This document shows, piece by piece, positions 51,511 to 63,109 of a stretch of DNA of 64,000 nt. Made by a program: the position numbers and the translations under genes. The notes under the pieces are model-generated. The model ran no database searches and was not told where the DNA came from. It saw nothing but the letters and a program-made list of their open reading frames with translations. The DNA lies in NCBI RefSeq assembly GCF_900455735.1, contig NZ_UAUI01000027.1, forward strand, positions 62,001 to 126,000, written 5' to 3'. Origin of the DNA: Rhodococcus wratislaviensis. GTDB lineage: Bacteria > Actinomycetota > Actinomycetes > Mycobacteriales > Mycobacteriaceae. Every line of letters starts with the position of its first letter. Position 1 is the stretch's first letter.

Positions 51511-53271
51511 ATGAGTGATATCGAGCGTGACCCCGAACCCCCCACTTTTGCCGACCTCGACATCGATGATCGGGTCTTGAAGGCACTGTCCGATGTGGGC
51601 TACGAGTCGCCCTCGCCGATCCAGGCAGCCACCATCCCGCCCCTCCTCGCCGGCAACGACGTCGTCGGCCTGGCGCAGACCGGCACCGGCAAGACCGCTG
51701 CGTTCGCGGTACCGATCCTCTCGAAGATCGACCTGACGCAGAAGTCGCCGCAGGCATTGGTCCTCGCGCCGACGAGGGAGCTGGCGCTGCAGGTCGCGGA
51801 GGCGTTCGGCAAGTACTCCGCCCATATTCCGGGCCTGCATGTCCTGCCCATTTACGGCGGTCAGAGCTACGGCGTCCAGTTGTCGGGATTGCGGCGCGGC
51901 GCACACGTCGTGGTGGGCACGCCCGGTCGCGTGATCGACCACCTGGAGAAGGGCACGCTCGACCTGTCCAAGCTCTCCTACCTCGTCCTGGACGAGGCCG
52001 ACGAGATGCTGAAGATGGGATTCCAGGAGGACGTCGAGCGCATCCTCGCCGACACCCCGGAGTACAAGCAGGTGGCGCTGTTCTCGGCCACGATGCCAGG
52101 GGCCATCCGCAAGATCTCGAAGCAGTACATGCACGACCCCGTCGAGATCACGATGAAGTCGAAGACGTCGACCGCGTCCAACATCTCGCAGCGGTACGTC
52201 CAGGTGGCGCATCAGCGCAAGCTCGACGCCCTGACGCGTGTCCTCGAGGTCGAGGACTTCGAGGCGATGATCATCTTCGTGCGCACCAAGCAGGCCACCG
52301 AGGACCTCGCCGAAAAATTGCGGTCTCGTGGCTTCTCCGCGTCGGCCATCAACGGCGACATCGTGCAGGCTCAGCGTGAGCGGACCATCGGCCAGCTCAA
52401 GAGCGGCGCCCTCGACATCCTCGTCGCCACCGACGTGGCCGCGCGTGGCCTGGACGTCGACCGCATCTCCCACGTCGTCAACTACGACATCCCGCACGAC
52501 ACGGAGTCGTACGTCCACCGGATCGGCCGCACCGGTCGCGCCGGGCGCGCGGGCGAGGCGTTGCTGTTCGTGGCACCGCGCGAGCGGCACCTGCTCAAGG
52601 CCATCGAGAAGGCGACCCGTCAGCCGCTGGCCGAGATGCAGCTGCCCAGCGTCGACGACGTCAACGCGCAGCGTGTGTCCAAGTTCGGCGACTCGATCAC
52701 CGAGAGCCTCACGTCCGACAACCTGGCGTTGTTCCGCAAGATGATCGAGGACTACGAGCAGGAGCACGACGTCCCGCTCGCCGACATCGCCGCCGCGCTC
52801 GCGGTGCAGTCGCGCGACGGTGAGGCGTTCCTCATGGCACCCGAACCGCCGCCCGCGCCCCGCCGCGAGCGTGAGCCCCGCGAACGCCCCGCGCGCCGGT
52901 TCGACGACGGCCCCCCTACGCGGTCGCGTGGACCGGAGGGCCAGGAGCTCGCGACGTACCGCATCGCGGTCGGCAAGCGGCACCGTGTCGTGCCGGGTGC
53001 GATCGTCGGTGCCATCGCGAACGAGGGTGGGCTGCGACGCAGCGACTTCGGGCACATCAGCATCCGCCCCGACCACAGCCTGGTGGAGTTGCCCGCCGAC
53101 CTGTCCAGCGAGACTCTGGAAGCCCTGCGTCGCACCCGCATTTCCGGTGTGCTGATCCAGTTGCAGCCCGATTCGGGTCCGCCGTCGGGCCGACCGCGCG
53201 GTGGCCGCGACGATCGGGCAGGCGGGAAGTTCCAACGCGACCGGGACAGCAGGAAAAGGCCGCGCGAGTAG
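51511..53271 (+). CDS. deaD: DEAD-box ATP-dependent RNA helicase (DeaD/CsdA)
   Basis: 586 residues from the ATG at 51511, where the family N-terminus starts; no Shine-Dalgarno sequence is visible, so leaderless expression is possible. Motifs: Q motif FADLDIDDRVLKALSDVGYESPSPIQ, Walker A AQTGTGKT, DEAD box LVLDEADEML, FSATM, and VHRIGRTGRAGR. The C-terminal 130 residues are a basic RNA-binding region: RREREPRERPARR, then GAIVGAIANEGGLRRSDFGHISIRPDHSLVELP, the DbpA/CsdA-type RRM. It remodels rRNA or mRNA, often under cold stress. A terminator overlaps its stop. Confidence 0.95.
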   Translation: MSDIERDPEPPTFADLDIDDRVLKALSDVGYESPSPIQAATIPPLLAGNDVVGLAQTGTGKTAAFAVPILSKIDLTQKSPQALVLAPTRELALQVAEAFGKYSAHIPGLHVLPIYGGQSYGVQLSGLRRGAHVVVGTPGRVIDHLEKGTLDLSKLSYLVLDEADEMLKMGFQEDVERILADTPEYKQVALFSATMPGAIRKISKQYMHDPVEITMKSKTSTASNISQRYVQVAHQRKLDALTRVLEVEDFEAMIIFVRTKQATEDLAEKLRSRGFSASAINGDIVQAQRERTIGQLKSGALDILVATDVAARGLDVDRISHVVNYDIPHDTESYVHRIGRTGRAGRAGEALLFVAPRERHLLKAIEKATRQPLAEMQLPSVDDVNAQRVSKFGDSITESLTSDNLALFRKMIEDYEQEHDVPLADIAAALAVQSRDGEAFLMAPEPPPAPRREREPRERPARRFDDGPPTRSRGPEGQELATYRIAVGKRHRVVPGAIVGAIANEGGLRRSDFGHISIRPDHSLVELPADLSSETLEALRRTRISGVLIQLQPDSGPPSGRPRGGRDDRAGGKFQRDRDSRKRPRE

Positions 53272-53284
53272 TCCTCGCGCGGCC
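53258..53284. terminator. Terminator overlapping the deaD stop
   Basis: GGCCGCGCGAG (53258-53268), loop TAGTC, CTCGCGCGGCC (53274-53284): a perfect 11-bp stem. The loop contains the TAG stop codon at 53269-53271. Confidence 0.85.
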
Positions 53285-53307
53285 CTCCGGAACGGAATCC
53301 CCGGCGG

Positions 53308-53943
53308 TTACGCCGGGGGAGCGGGAGCCGGGGCGGGCTGTGCCGCCTCGGCGGGCAGCGGGCCCTCCTCGGGAACGAAGAACGAGCCGACCGTCGGCAG
53401 CACGTAGCAGGTCGCGTTGGTGTACCCGACGGTGCCGAAGATCGATGCGACGACGGTGCCCGCACCGGTCGTCACGACCTTGTTCAGCGCCGGGTAGCCG
53501 CCCTCGGTGACGCCGTCGAGGGGCAGGATTCCGCTGGCGCCGGTGCTGGTGTTGATCCACGCGACGTTGAGGCCCGACGACTTCACGACACCGGGGTACG
53601 CGGACAGGGCCTGGAAGCTGATCTCGTTGGCCTTCACCTCGGCGGTGGGCCCCGTGGTGCCCGATGCCAGCGTCAGCGTGACCGGTGCGACGGTGCCGCA
53701 GCCCACGGTCGGCGCGGTGTAGAGGAACGGCGTGTACGCGCCCGCGACATCACGCAGCACAGTCGACGTGGCCAGTGCCTCGACCGCGGCCTTCTCCTCG
53801 GGCTTGTCGGCCTGGGTGCGCAGTTCGGCGAGTCCGGGGACGTCGTCGGGGGTGGCCGGTTCCGCCGCTGCCGTGCCCGAGAGACCGAAAGTCGCCGCGA
53901 TACCGACCGTTGCCGCCGCGATCGTGCGTCGCATCACGCTCAT
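53308..53943 (-). CDS. Secreted protein of unknown function
   Basis: 211 residues from the ATG at 53943, with AGGTGG 5 nt upstream. A Sec signal peptide (MSVMRRTIAAATVGIAATFG) ends AAA|EPAT around residue 28. The mature protein has a beta-rich region from TVGCGTVAPVTLTLASGT to GTVGYTNATCYVLPTVG, with two cysteines that could form a disulfide, and a Pro/Ala tail ending PAPAPAPPA. I recognise no family. It converges with deaD across the terminator. Confidence 0.78.
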   Translation of the reverse strand: MSVMRRTIAAATVGIAATFGLSGTAAAEPATPDDVPGLAELRTQADKPEEKAAVEALATSTVLRDVAGAYTPFLYTAPTVGCGTVAPVTLTLASGTTGPTAEVKANEISFQALSAYPGVVKSSGLNVAWINTSTGASGILPLDGVTEGGYPALNKVVTTGAGTVVASIFGTVGYTNATCYVLPTVGSFFVPEEGPLPAEAAQPAPAPAPPA

Positions 53944-54029
53944 ACCGTCCACCTGAACTCCTCGTTGTCTCGTCGGGCGGCTCTGCAGCGCCGCCCGGAC
54001 GGAGAATTTACCCGAGAGAACGGAATCAG

Positions 54030-54581
54030 TCAGGACCAGCTGCCGCCGCCGGCCAGCGTATCGGCGCGCGCGCCGTCGAGGGACTGCCGGATGATGTCGG
54101 CGTGACCGGCGTGCCGGGCCAGTTCCTCGATCTGGTGCAGCAGCATGTAGCGGACCGTGAAGACGACTCCCGACGCCATCCACTGCGCCACGTCGGCGGG
54201 CAGGTCGACGTCGCGATCCAGATCGGTTTCGGCGGCGACCGCGGCCTCGGTGGCGCGCCGTGCGTCGTCGAAGCGGGCGAGGAGGGCGTCGACGGTCTCG
54301 TCTTCGGTGACGTTCCATGCGGCCATCCACGCGGCCACCGGGTCGTCGCCGACACCGCGCGGGGCCCCGGTGATGCGGGAGGTCATCGCCTCTTCGCCGT
54401 CGATCACGTGTTTGAGCAGGGAAGCCAGGCTCATCTCGCTGGCGCTGGGCACACTGCGGGCCTGCTCCTCCGTCAGCCCGGACAGCGCGTTGCGGAAGGC
54501 GGTGCGCTGGTTGTCCAGCATGAGGAGAAGGAGTCCGCGCTCGTCGGAGATGGGGTTCTGGGTGCTGGGTGTCTCGGTCAT
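54030..54581 (-). CDS. DinB-like/DUF664 four-helix protein
   Basis: 183 residues. A four-helix DinB fold with three histidines at expected positions: LASLLKHVIDGEEAM, then LLHQIEELARHAGHADIIR. Actinobacterial members are often mycothiol-dependent, metal-binding transferases or maleylpyruvate-isomerase-like proteins. The substrate is unknown. It follows the arylsulfatase gene on the same strand by 59 bp. Confidence 0.85.
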   Translation of the reverse strand: MTETPSTQNPISDERGLLLLMLDNQRTAFRNALSGLTEEQARSVPSASEMSLASLLKHVIDGEEAMTSRITGAPRGVGDDPVAAWMAAWNVTEDETVDALLARFDDARRATEAAVAAETDLDRDVDLPADVAQWMASGVVFTVRYMLLHQIEELARHAGHADIIRQSLDGARADTLAGGGSWS

Positions 54582-54640
54582 GCATTCAGTGTTGCGCGGA
54601 TAGCGGACACCTACTGTCCTCGATCAGCGACTTTTCGAGC

Positions 54641-57007
54641 TCATTGGCGGGACGTCGCGACCCTCGCCACCTCCGCCGGGTCGATCAGATGGGAGTGGTC
54701 GTCGTCGCCGACGTCGATCTGCACGACGTCGATTCGCCCGTTGAACTTGGTTTCTCCCACGTAGTGGGCGCTGACCGGCATCCCGTAGTCGTCGCCGATG
54801 TCGGTCGTCTCGTCCGCGGAGAAGATCATCGGCTGCGTCTGTTCGACGCGGCCGGAGCCGACGCTGCGGCCGTCGTAATAGAGGGTGACGTTGCCGCCCT
54901 TCGCGAGACCGCCGCCGTCGTAGGCGAACTCCGCTCGAATCTGACGAGTGCCTGCGGGCAGGTCTTCGGTGGCCTCGGTCGTGAACTCCTTCATGCCGAG
55001 GAGGTTGTAGACGAACGCAGCCCGCCCCTCCTTGACGTAGAGGGCCCATCCGCCGAAGCGACCGCCCTGCGCGATGACGACACCGTTGGTGGTGGCGTTC
55101 TTCGCCGTCTCGACGGCCGCGGTCACCGAGAACGACCGGTTCTTGATGTCGATGACACTGTGCTCGCTGAGCCGCTTCATCCCGGGAAACAGCACCTGCC
55201 TGCTGCCGGACACCAGTTGGGGCCGGCCGGCGATCGTCGGGTTGAGGCGTTCGAACCGGCGGTCGTCGATGGGCAGCACGTTGTATTTCACCGCTTCGAT
55301 CAGCCACAGGCGCTGCAACGCCGCGAGCTTCTCGGGCATCTCCGCGGCCAGGTCGTGGGCCTGCGTCCAGTCGGTGGTCCCGTCGTAGAGCTCCCACACG
55401 TCGTCGTCGAGCGCGGGCAGCACCTCGTTCGATAGCCACGGAGTGCTGTGCCGGGTGACGGCGCTCCAGCCCTTGTAGTAGATGCCGCGGTTGCCTGCCA
55501 TCTCGAAGTACTGCAGGTCGTGGCGTTCCGGGGCGTCCGCCTCGTCGAAGCTGTACACCATGCTGGTGCCCTCGATCGGGGCCTGTTGCACCCCGTTCAC
55601 GAACGTGGGTTCCGGCAGCCCGGCGGCCTCGAGCACCGTCGCCGCGACGTCGATGACGTGGGTGAACTGAGACCGGGTCTCGCCTCGGCTGCCGATGCCG
55701 GCGGGCCAGTGCACGATCGTGCCGTTGCGGGTGCCACCCCAGTGCGAGGCCACCTGCTTGGTCCACTGGAACGGCGCGCACATCGCCCACGCCCAGCCCA
55801 CCGAGTAGTGGTTGTAGGCGTCCGTGGTCCCGAGTTTGTCCTTCACTTCCGCCATGAACTCCGGCGTCTCGATCGCGGCGAGGCCGTTGAAGTTCGCCAT
55901 TTCGTTGAATGCACCGTTGAGCGTGCCTTCGGCGGAGGCACCGTTGTCGCCGATGATGTAGTACACGAGCGTGTTGTCGAGAGCGCCGATCGCGTCGATC
56001 GCGTCGATCACGCGGCCGACGTGGAAATCGGTGTGCTCGAGGAAACCCGCATACACCTCCATCTGACGTTCCAGCACCGGCTTCAGCGCATCGTCCATCT
56101 CGTCCCACGCCGGGATCGCATCCGGGCGCGCGGTCAATTCGGCGTCGGCGGGCACGACCCCGCGCTGCTTCTGCTGTTCGAGGATCGACTCACGCTGCGC
56201 GTCCCAGCCGCCCGCGAACCGGCCGGCGTACTTGTCCGCCCACTCCGGCGGCACGTGGTGCGGTGCGTGGGTGGCGCCGGGGGCGAAGTAGACGAAGAAC
56301 GGCTTGTCCGGGGCGAGCGCCTTCTGGGTGCGCACCCAGTCGATCGCGTGGTCGGCGAGGTCCTCGGTGAGGTGGTAGCCCTCCTCGGGTGTCTTGTCGG
56401 GCTCGACGGGGGCGAAGCCCTCGTAGAGCGCCGGGTAGTACTGGTTGTTCTCGCCCCCGATGAACCCGTAGAAGTACTCGAACCCGCCGCCACCGGACGG
56501 CCACGCGTCGAACGGGCCGACCGGCGAGGTCTGCCACGGCGGCACCTCGTGGCACTTGCCGAACTGGGCCGTCGAATAGCCGTTGAGTTTCAATGTCATC
56601 GGCAATGCTGCCTTGGTGTTCGGACGGAGCCCGGACGAACCGGGCGCCGACGTCGCCGTCTCGGTGATCATGCCCATTCCGACCGAGTGATGATTGCGGC
56701 CGCTGAGCAGGGCCGCACGGGTCGGTGCGCACAAGGCAGTGGTGTGGAATCGGGTGTATGTGAGCCCCCCGGCCTGCAGTCGCTCCGCGGTCGGTGTCTG
56801 CGCGGGCCCGCCGAACGCGCTGCTGGCGCCGAATCCCACGTCGTCCAGGAGGACCACCAGCACATTCGGGGCGCCCTCGGGTGGCAGCAGCGGCTCGATG
56901 GGCGGGAACGAGGTGTCCGGATCCTTCGCGTCGTAGGTCGTCAGGCCGAGATGCTGCCGATCGGGAATCGGTAGAACCTCGCGACGCTCGCCCGTTCGAT
57001 CCACCAT
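54641..57007 (-). CDS. Arylsulfatase (type I, formylglycine-dependent)
   Basis: 788 residues, no signal peptide. The sulfatase signature LCAPTRAALLSGR contains Cys93 in the C-x-P-x-R motif, which is converted to formylglycine by a maturase. Metal ligands LLDDVGFG near residue 54 and IIGDNGASAEG are present; the region GKCHEVPPWQ and SHWGGTRNG match the family. The last 170 residues form an extra beta-rich C-terminal domain (GGWALYVKEG, TLYYDGRSVGSGRV). It hydrolyses sulfate esters for sulfur supply. Divergent from treS. Confidence 0.93.
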   Translation of the reverse strand: MVDRTGERREVLPIPDRQHLGLTTYDAKDPDTSFPPIEPLLPPEGAPNVLVVLLDDVGFGASSAFGGPAQTPTAERLQAGGLTYTRFHTTALCAPTRAALLSGRNHHSVGMGMITETATSAPGSSGLRPNTKAALPMTLKLNGYSTAQFGKCHEVPPWQTSPVGPFDAWPSGGGGFEYFYGFIGGENNQYYPALYEGFAPVEPDKTPEEGYHLTEDLADHAIDWVRTQKALAPDKPFFVYFAPGATHAPHHVPPEWADKYAGRFAGGWDAQRESILEQQKQRGVVPADAELTARPDAIPAWDEMDDALKPVLERQMEVYAGFLEHTDFHVGRVIDAIDAIGALDNTLVYYIIGDNGASAEGTLNGAFNEMANFNGLAAIETPEFMAEVKDKLGTTDAYNHYSVGWAWAMCAPFQWTKQVASHWGGTRNGTIVHWPAGIGSRGETRSQFTHVIDVAATVLEAAGLPEPTFVNGVQQAPIEGTSMVYSFDEADAPERHDLQYFEMAGNRGIYYKGWSAVTRHSTPWLSNEVLPALDDDVWELYDGTTDWTQAHDLAAEMPEKLAALQRLWLIEAVKYNVLPIDDRRFERLNPTIAGRPQLVSGSRQVLFPGMKRLSEHSVIDIKNRSFSVTAAVETAKNATTNGVVIAQGGRFGGWALYVKEGRAAFVYNLLGMKEFTTEATEDLPAGTRQIRAEFAYDGGGLAKGGNVTLYYDGRSVGSGRVEQTQPMIFSADETTDIGDDYGMPVSAHYVGETKFNGRIDVVQIDVGDDDHSHLIDPAEVARVATSRQ

Positions 57008-57202
57008 GGCTACTCATTCCGTTGTCTCACATCGGAACGCCCGACGGCGCCTGCCGAAATCAGAATAGCCGCAGGCTGCAGCGCCCCGAGCGCGTTTGGA
57101 CCGGATGGACAGGACGCGGCCCCGCCCACCGAAACCTGGGGAGGCTGCGCGCGTTTCCAGCGGTTCGGGCAGGACCGACCTACGATCGAGGCACGTGTCC
57201 GG

Positions 57203-57218
57203 GGAACGCCCCCGTTCC
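57203..57218 (+). promoter_or_regulatory. Inverted repeat in the treS leader
   Basis: GGAACG-CCCC-CGTTCC, a perfect 6-bp dyad 28 bp before the treS ATG and downstream of a candidate -10 TACGAT (57181-57186). It could be an operator or a leader hairpin. Confidence 0.35.
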
Positions 57219-57246
57219 TGTGATCGAGTCGCGAACCGAGGTGCTT

Positions 57247-59099
<1,853 letters not shown>

Positions 59100-59103
<4 letters not shown>

Positions 59104-60503
59104 ACGAACCCAGCAGTGAACGCATTCCCGACGAGACCCTCGAGCGGCAACTCGTCCGGTGGCTGCCGGACCGGCGGTGGTTCGCCGCCAAGGGCACCAC
59201 CATCTTGGGGGTGCGGATCCTGCTGCGCCACGAGCTGATGTCGGTCTTCGGGTTCTCCGCCGAGCATCTCCTGGTGTCGGTGGAGTTCGAGGCAGGGCAG
59301 CCGCAGGTGTACCAGATACCGCTGGGGTTCCGCAGTCATCTGCCCGAGGACCTCGAGCCGTGGGCGCTGCCGGACGGCGACGGGAACATCATGATCGCGT
59401 ACGACGGCCTGCACGATGCCGAGATCATCACCCTGTACGCCGACCTGCTGTCCGAGGCCGAGGGGACCGGGCCGGTGCAGTTGAAGACCGTGCCGGGCAC
59501 CGTGATCGAACCGGGACTCCGCGGGCGGACGCTCGGCGCGGAGCAGTCGAACACGTCGGTGGTGCTGGGGGAGAAGCTCCTGATGAAGATCTTCCGTCTG
59601 GTCACGCCGGGCGTGAACCCCGACGTCGAACTGCACCTCGCGCTCGCCGAAGCGGGCAGCGAATACGTGGCGACGCTGCGGGCGTGGATGGAGACGGACG
59701 TGGCCGGGATTCTGACCACCCTCGCCATGGTGCAGGATTTCGAGGCCAACTCGGCGGACGGGTGGAGTATGGCGCTCGGCAGCGTCCGCGACCTCCTGAT
59801 CGAAGCGGATCTCCACGCCGCGGAGTTGGGGACGGACTTCGCCGGTGAGTCCTACCGGATGGGCGCCGCGGTCGCCGAGGTGCACGCGACCCTGGCGCGT
59901 GCGCTCGGTGCGGAGGAACGACAGGTTGCGTCGACGACCGTGGAGGCGATGACGCGCAGGCTGGACGCCGCCACCTCGATCGTGCCCGAACTGGGAGAGG
60001 TGGCTGCCGCCGTTCGGGACAAGTTCGCCGAGGCGGAAGCGCTGGGCGCCACCACCGTCCAGCGGATTCACGGCGACCTCCACCTCGGTCAGGTGCTGCG
60101 GACGCCGGAGCGGTGGCTGCTCATCGACTTCGAGGGGGAGCCCGCCAAGACGCTCGACGAGCGCCGGGAACGGGACAGTCCGTTGCGGGACGTCGCGGGA
60201 ATGCTGCGTTCCTTCGACTACGCCGCTCATCATCTGCTGGCCGATTCGGTGCCGATGGGAGCGATGGGCGCGGCGTCGCAGCGGGACTTCCGGGCGAGGG
60301 AGTGGGCCCAGCGCAACGCCGACGCCTTCTGTGAGGGCTATGCCTCCGTGTCGGGCACCGACCCACGCAAGGCGGCGGCGTTGCTCCGGGCCTACGAACT
60401 CGACAAGGCGGTGTACGAGACCGTGTACGAGGCGAGGAACCGCCCGAATTGGATCGGCCTGCCCCTCTCCGCCATTCGCAGACTCACCTCAGCACCTCGG
60501 TGA
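59100..60503 (+). CDS. mak: Maltokinase
   Basis: 467 residues from the GTG at 59100 that overlaps the treS stop. N-terminal cap with RWLPDRRWFAAKG, typical of Mak/Pep2. Kinase motifs in the C-terminal lobe: QRIHGDLHLGQVL and LLIDFEGEPAKTLDERR (catalytic and metal-binding Asp). It phosphorylates maltose to maltose-1-phosphate with ATP. Its end overlaps the ABC exporter gene on the opposite strand by 20 bp. Confidence 0.96.
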
Positions 60504-62382
60504 GGGTCGGGGACGAGATCGTGCCCGTGTCGAACTGAGTGCGGTACAGCTCCTCGTACCGGCCGCCCGCGGCGAGCAGTTCGGAGTGGGTGCCGCGTTC
60601 GACGATGCGCCCGGCCTCGACCACGAGGATCAGATCGGCAGCGCGGACGGTCGACAACCGGTGCGCGATCACGACGGCGGTCCGGCCGGCGAGGGCCTCG
60701 CCCAGCGCCTCCTGGACGGCGGCCTCGGACGTGGAGTCGAGGTGCGCCGTCGCCTCGTCGAGGATGACGACCCGCGGATGCGCGAGCAGCAGGCGCGCGA
60801 TGGTCAGCCGCTGGCGTTCGCCTCCCGACAGCCGGTAGCCGCGCTCGCCGACGACGGTGTCGAGGCCGTCGGGCAGTGCGGCGACGAGGTCGGTGAGCCG
60901 CGCCCGTTCCAGCACCTCCGCGAGTTCGGCCGGCGTGGCGCCCGGGCGGGCGAGCAGCAGGTTGGCCCGCACGGTGTCGTGGAAGAGGTGCCCGTCCTGA
61001 GTCACCATGCCGACGGTGGCCCGCACGGAGTCGGCGGTCAGGTCGCGCACGTCCACCCCACCGAGTTTCACCGAGCCCGCGTCCGCGTCGTAGAGGCGGG
61101 GAACCAGTTGGGCGATGGTGGACTTGCCTGCTCCGGACGATCCCACCAGCGCGACCATCTGCCCGGGTTCGGCACGGAACGACAACCGGTGCAGCACGTC
61201 GACGCCGCCGCGGGTGTCGAGGGTCGCGACCTCCTCGAGCGACGCCAGCGACACCTTGTCGGCCGAGGGATACGCGAACTCCACGGAGTCGAACTCCACC
61301 GACACCGGGCCGTCGGGCACCGCGACCGCGTCGGGCTTCTCTGCGATCAGCGGCTTCAGGTCGAGGACCTCGAAGACGCGCTCGAAGCTCACCAGCGCGC
61401 TCATCACGTCCATGCGCGCGCTGGCCAGTGCGGTGAGGGGGGAGTACAACCGGGTCAGCAGCATCGCCATCGCGACGACGGCTCCCGCGTCGAGTTGTCC
61501 GCGCAGTGCGTAGAACCCGCCCAGTCCGTAGACGAGCGCGAGTGCGAGCGCCGACACGAGCGTGAGTGCGGTGACGAACACCGACTGCAGCATCGCCGTG
61601 CGGACACCGATGTTCCGCACCCGCCGGGCACGGACCGCGAACTCGGCGGACTCCTCCGACGGGCGGCCGAACAGCTTGACGAGCGTGGCACCGGGCGCCG
61701 AGAACCGCTCGGTCATCTGCGTGCTCATCACCGAATTGTGGTTCGCCGCCTCACGATTGAGTTGCGCCAGCCGCGCGCCCATCCTGCGGGCGGGCAGGAC
61801 GAAGATCGGCAACAGCAACAGCGCGCACAGCGTGATCTGCCAGGAGATCCCGATCATCACGATGAGCGTGATGCCGAGCGTCACGAAGTTGGACACCACG
61901 CCCGACAGTGTGTCGCTGAACGCGCGCTGTGCACCGATCACGTCGTTGTTGAGGCGGCTGACCAGCGCGCCGGTGCGAGTGCGGGTGAAGAAGGCGATCG
62001 GCATCCTCTGCACGTGGTCGAACACGGCTGTCCGCAGATCGAGGATCAGGTTCTCACCGATGCTCGCCGACAGCCACCGCGTCCACAGGGCCAGCGCGGA
62101 TTCGAGTACTGCGATGACCGCGATGAGTGCCGCGAGGCGCACGACGACGGACACCGCGTCGCCCCCGACGATGGCGTTGACGACACGGCCCGCCAGCACC
62201 GGGGTGGCCACGGCCAGCGCGGCCGTGACGACGCTGAGCAGCAGATACCACCCGAGGCTGCGACGGTGCGGCAGGGCGAATCGGGCTATCCGCCGCAACG
62301 TCGTGCGGGAGAAGGGTCGACGATCCTCTTGGGCGTGCATCGCGTTGTACATCGCGTTCCACGCCGTGACTTCCATGCTCAT
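60484..62382 (-). CDS. ABC exporter, half-transporter (TMD-NBD)
   Basis: 632 residues from the ATG at 62382, 8 nt after AGGAGG. Six membrane segments (about 40-330), then an NBD with Walker A GSSGAGKST, signature RLSGGERQRLTIARLLL, Walker B VVILDEATAHLDS and H-loop VIAHRLSTVR. All catalytic residues are canonical, unlike the fused exporter elsewhere in the window, so it probably works as a homodimer. The promoter has the 19-bp spacer and dyad of MerR/SoxR-type control. Confidence 0.92.
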   Translation of the reverse strand: MSMEVTAWNAMYNAMHAQEDRRPFSRTTLRRIARFALPHRRSLGWYLLLSVVTAALAVATPVLAGRVVNAIVGGDAVSVVVRLAALIAVIAVLESALALWTRWLSASIGENLILDLRTAVFDHVQRMPIAFFTRTRTGALVSRLNNDVIGAQRAFSDTLSGVVSNFVTLGITLIVMIGISWQITLCALLLLPIFVLPARRMGARLAQLNREAANHNSVMSTQMTERFSAPGATLVKLFGRPSEESAEFAVRARRVRNIGVRTAMLQSVFVTALTLVSALALALVYGLGGFYALRGQLDAGAVVAMAMLLTRLYSPLTALASARMDVMSALVSFERVFEVLDLKPLIAEKPDAVAVPDGPVSVEFDSVEFAYPSADKVSLASLEEVATLDTRGGVDVLHRLSFRAEPGQMVALVGSSGAGKSTIAQLVPRLYDADAGSVKLGGVDVRDLTADSVRATVGMVTQDGHLFHDTVRANLLLARPGATPAELAEVLERARLTDLVAALPDGLDTVVGERGYRLSGGERQRLTIARLLLAHPRVVILDEATAHLDSTSEAAVQEALGEALAGRTAVVIAHRLSTVRAADLILVVEAGRIVERGTHSELLAAGGRYEELYRTQFDTGTISSPTLTEVLR

Positions 62383-62434
62383 GCCAGCGGCCTCCTGTCG
62401 CTATCCCCCCACGGTAGAGCCGGGGTATGACACG

Positions 62435-62465
62435 ACGGTAGAACCTCAACTTTACTCGAGGTCAA
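62435..62465 (-). promoter_or_regulatory. MerR/SoxR-type promoter of the ABC exporter
   Basis: On the minus strand, TTGACC (-35, 62465-62460), 19 bp, TACCGT (-10, 62440-62435). The spacer carries the dyad seen on the plus strand as CCTCAACTTTACTCGAGG (62444-62461), which matches the SoxR consensus CCTCAAGTTAACTTGAGG at 15 of 18 positions. A 19-bp spacer is the hallmark of promoters activated by MerR-family regulators. No merR gene lies in the window. Confidence 0.7.
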
Positions 62466-62482
62466 GCCGCGGGCGTGAAGCG

Positions 62483-63085
62483 CTACTTCGCGACGTCCAC
62501 GACCACCCGCGTCGGATCGGACAGGGCCGACACCGTGAAGGGACGGTCCGGTTGCGTCACGCCGATGAACGACTGCGTGACGCCTTCGAACACGAGCGCG
62601 CCGTTGACCTCGGTCACCGTGCCGCCGGGAACACCGGGCACCGGGTTGGGGCCCGAGTATCCCTCCACATCACTGTCGAACGGGTACGCCGAGCCGTCGA
62701 TCTGTACCTGCAGGATGCCGTTTCCCGACACCGGGATCGTCTTGCCGCTGCCGTCCTGCACCGCCTCGTCCACGTACGCGACCCGCCAGCCCGGCGTGCC
62801 CTTGCCGCCGAGTTCGTACACCACGCGGTCGAATCCCTCGTGCTCGCCGACGCGGACGTCGGTGACCGTGAGCTTCGCGGACTCGGACGCCGCGGACGAT
62901 TTCGGTGACGCGTCGGTCGGGATCGGCGCCGACTCGGATTCGAGGGCGCTACTGGTGGTGGCGGCCGCGGCCGGTGACGTCGCCGCCACACTGCTGGCGG
63001 AGTTCGACTCCGAGCATCCGGTGAGCGTCAGCGTCAGGGCGCAGGCGGCGAGCGCGGCGAAGGGACCGATCCGGTGGTTGATCAT
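62483..63085 (-). CDS. AMIN-like lipoprotein
   Basis: 200 residues. The signal peptide ends in LTLTLTGCSES (lipobox). A Ser/Ala/Thr-rich stretch leads to a beta-sandwich: KLTVTDVRVGEHEGFDRVVYELGG, WRVAYVDEA, and a C-terminal RPFTVSALSDPTRVVVDVAK, the pattern of the AMIN-like domain of actinobacterial surface lipoproteins. Function unknown; cell-envelope binding is likely. It precedes the exporter promoter region on the same strand. Confidence 0.82.
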   Translation of the reverse strand: MINHRIGPFAALAACALTLTLTGCSESNSASSVAATSPAAAATTSSALESESAPIPTDASPKSSAASESAKLTVTDVRVGEHEGFDRVVYELGGKGTPGWRVAYVDEAVQDGSGKTIPVSGNGILQVQIDGSAYPFDSDVEGYSGPNPVPGVPGGTVTEVNGALVFEGVTQSFIGVTQPDRPFTVSALSDPTRVVVDVAK

Positions 63086-63109
63086 GATCCGATCGTAAGC
63101 CGGGTGAGA

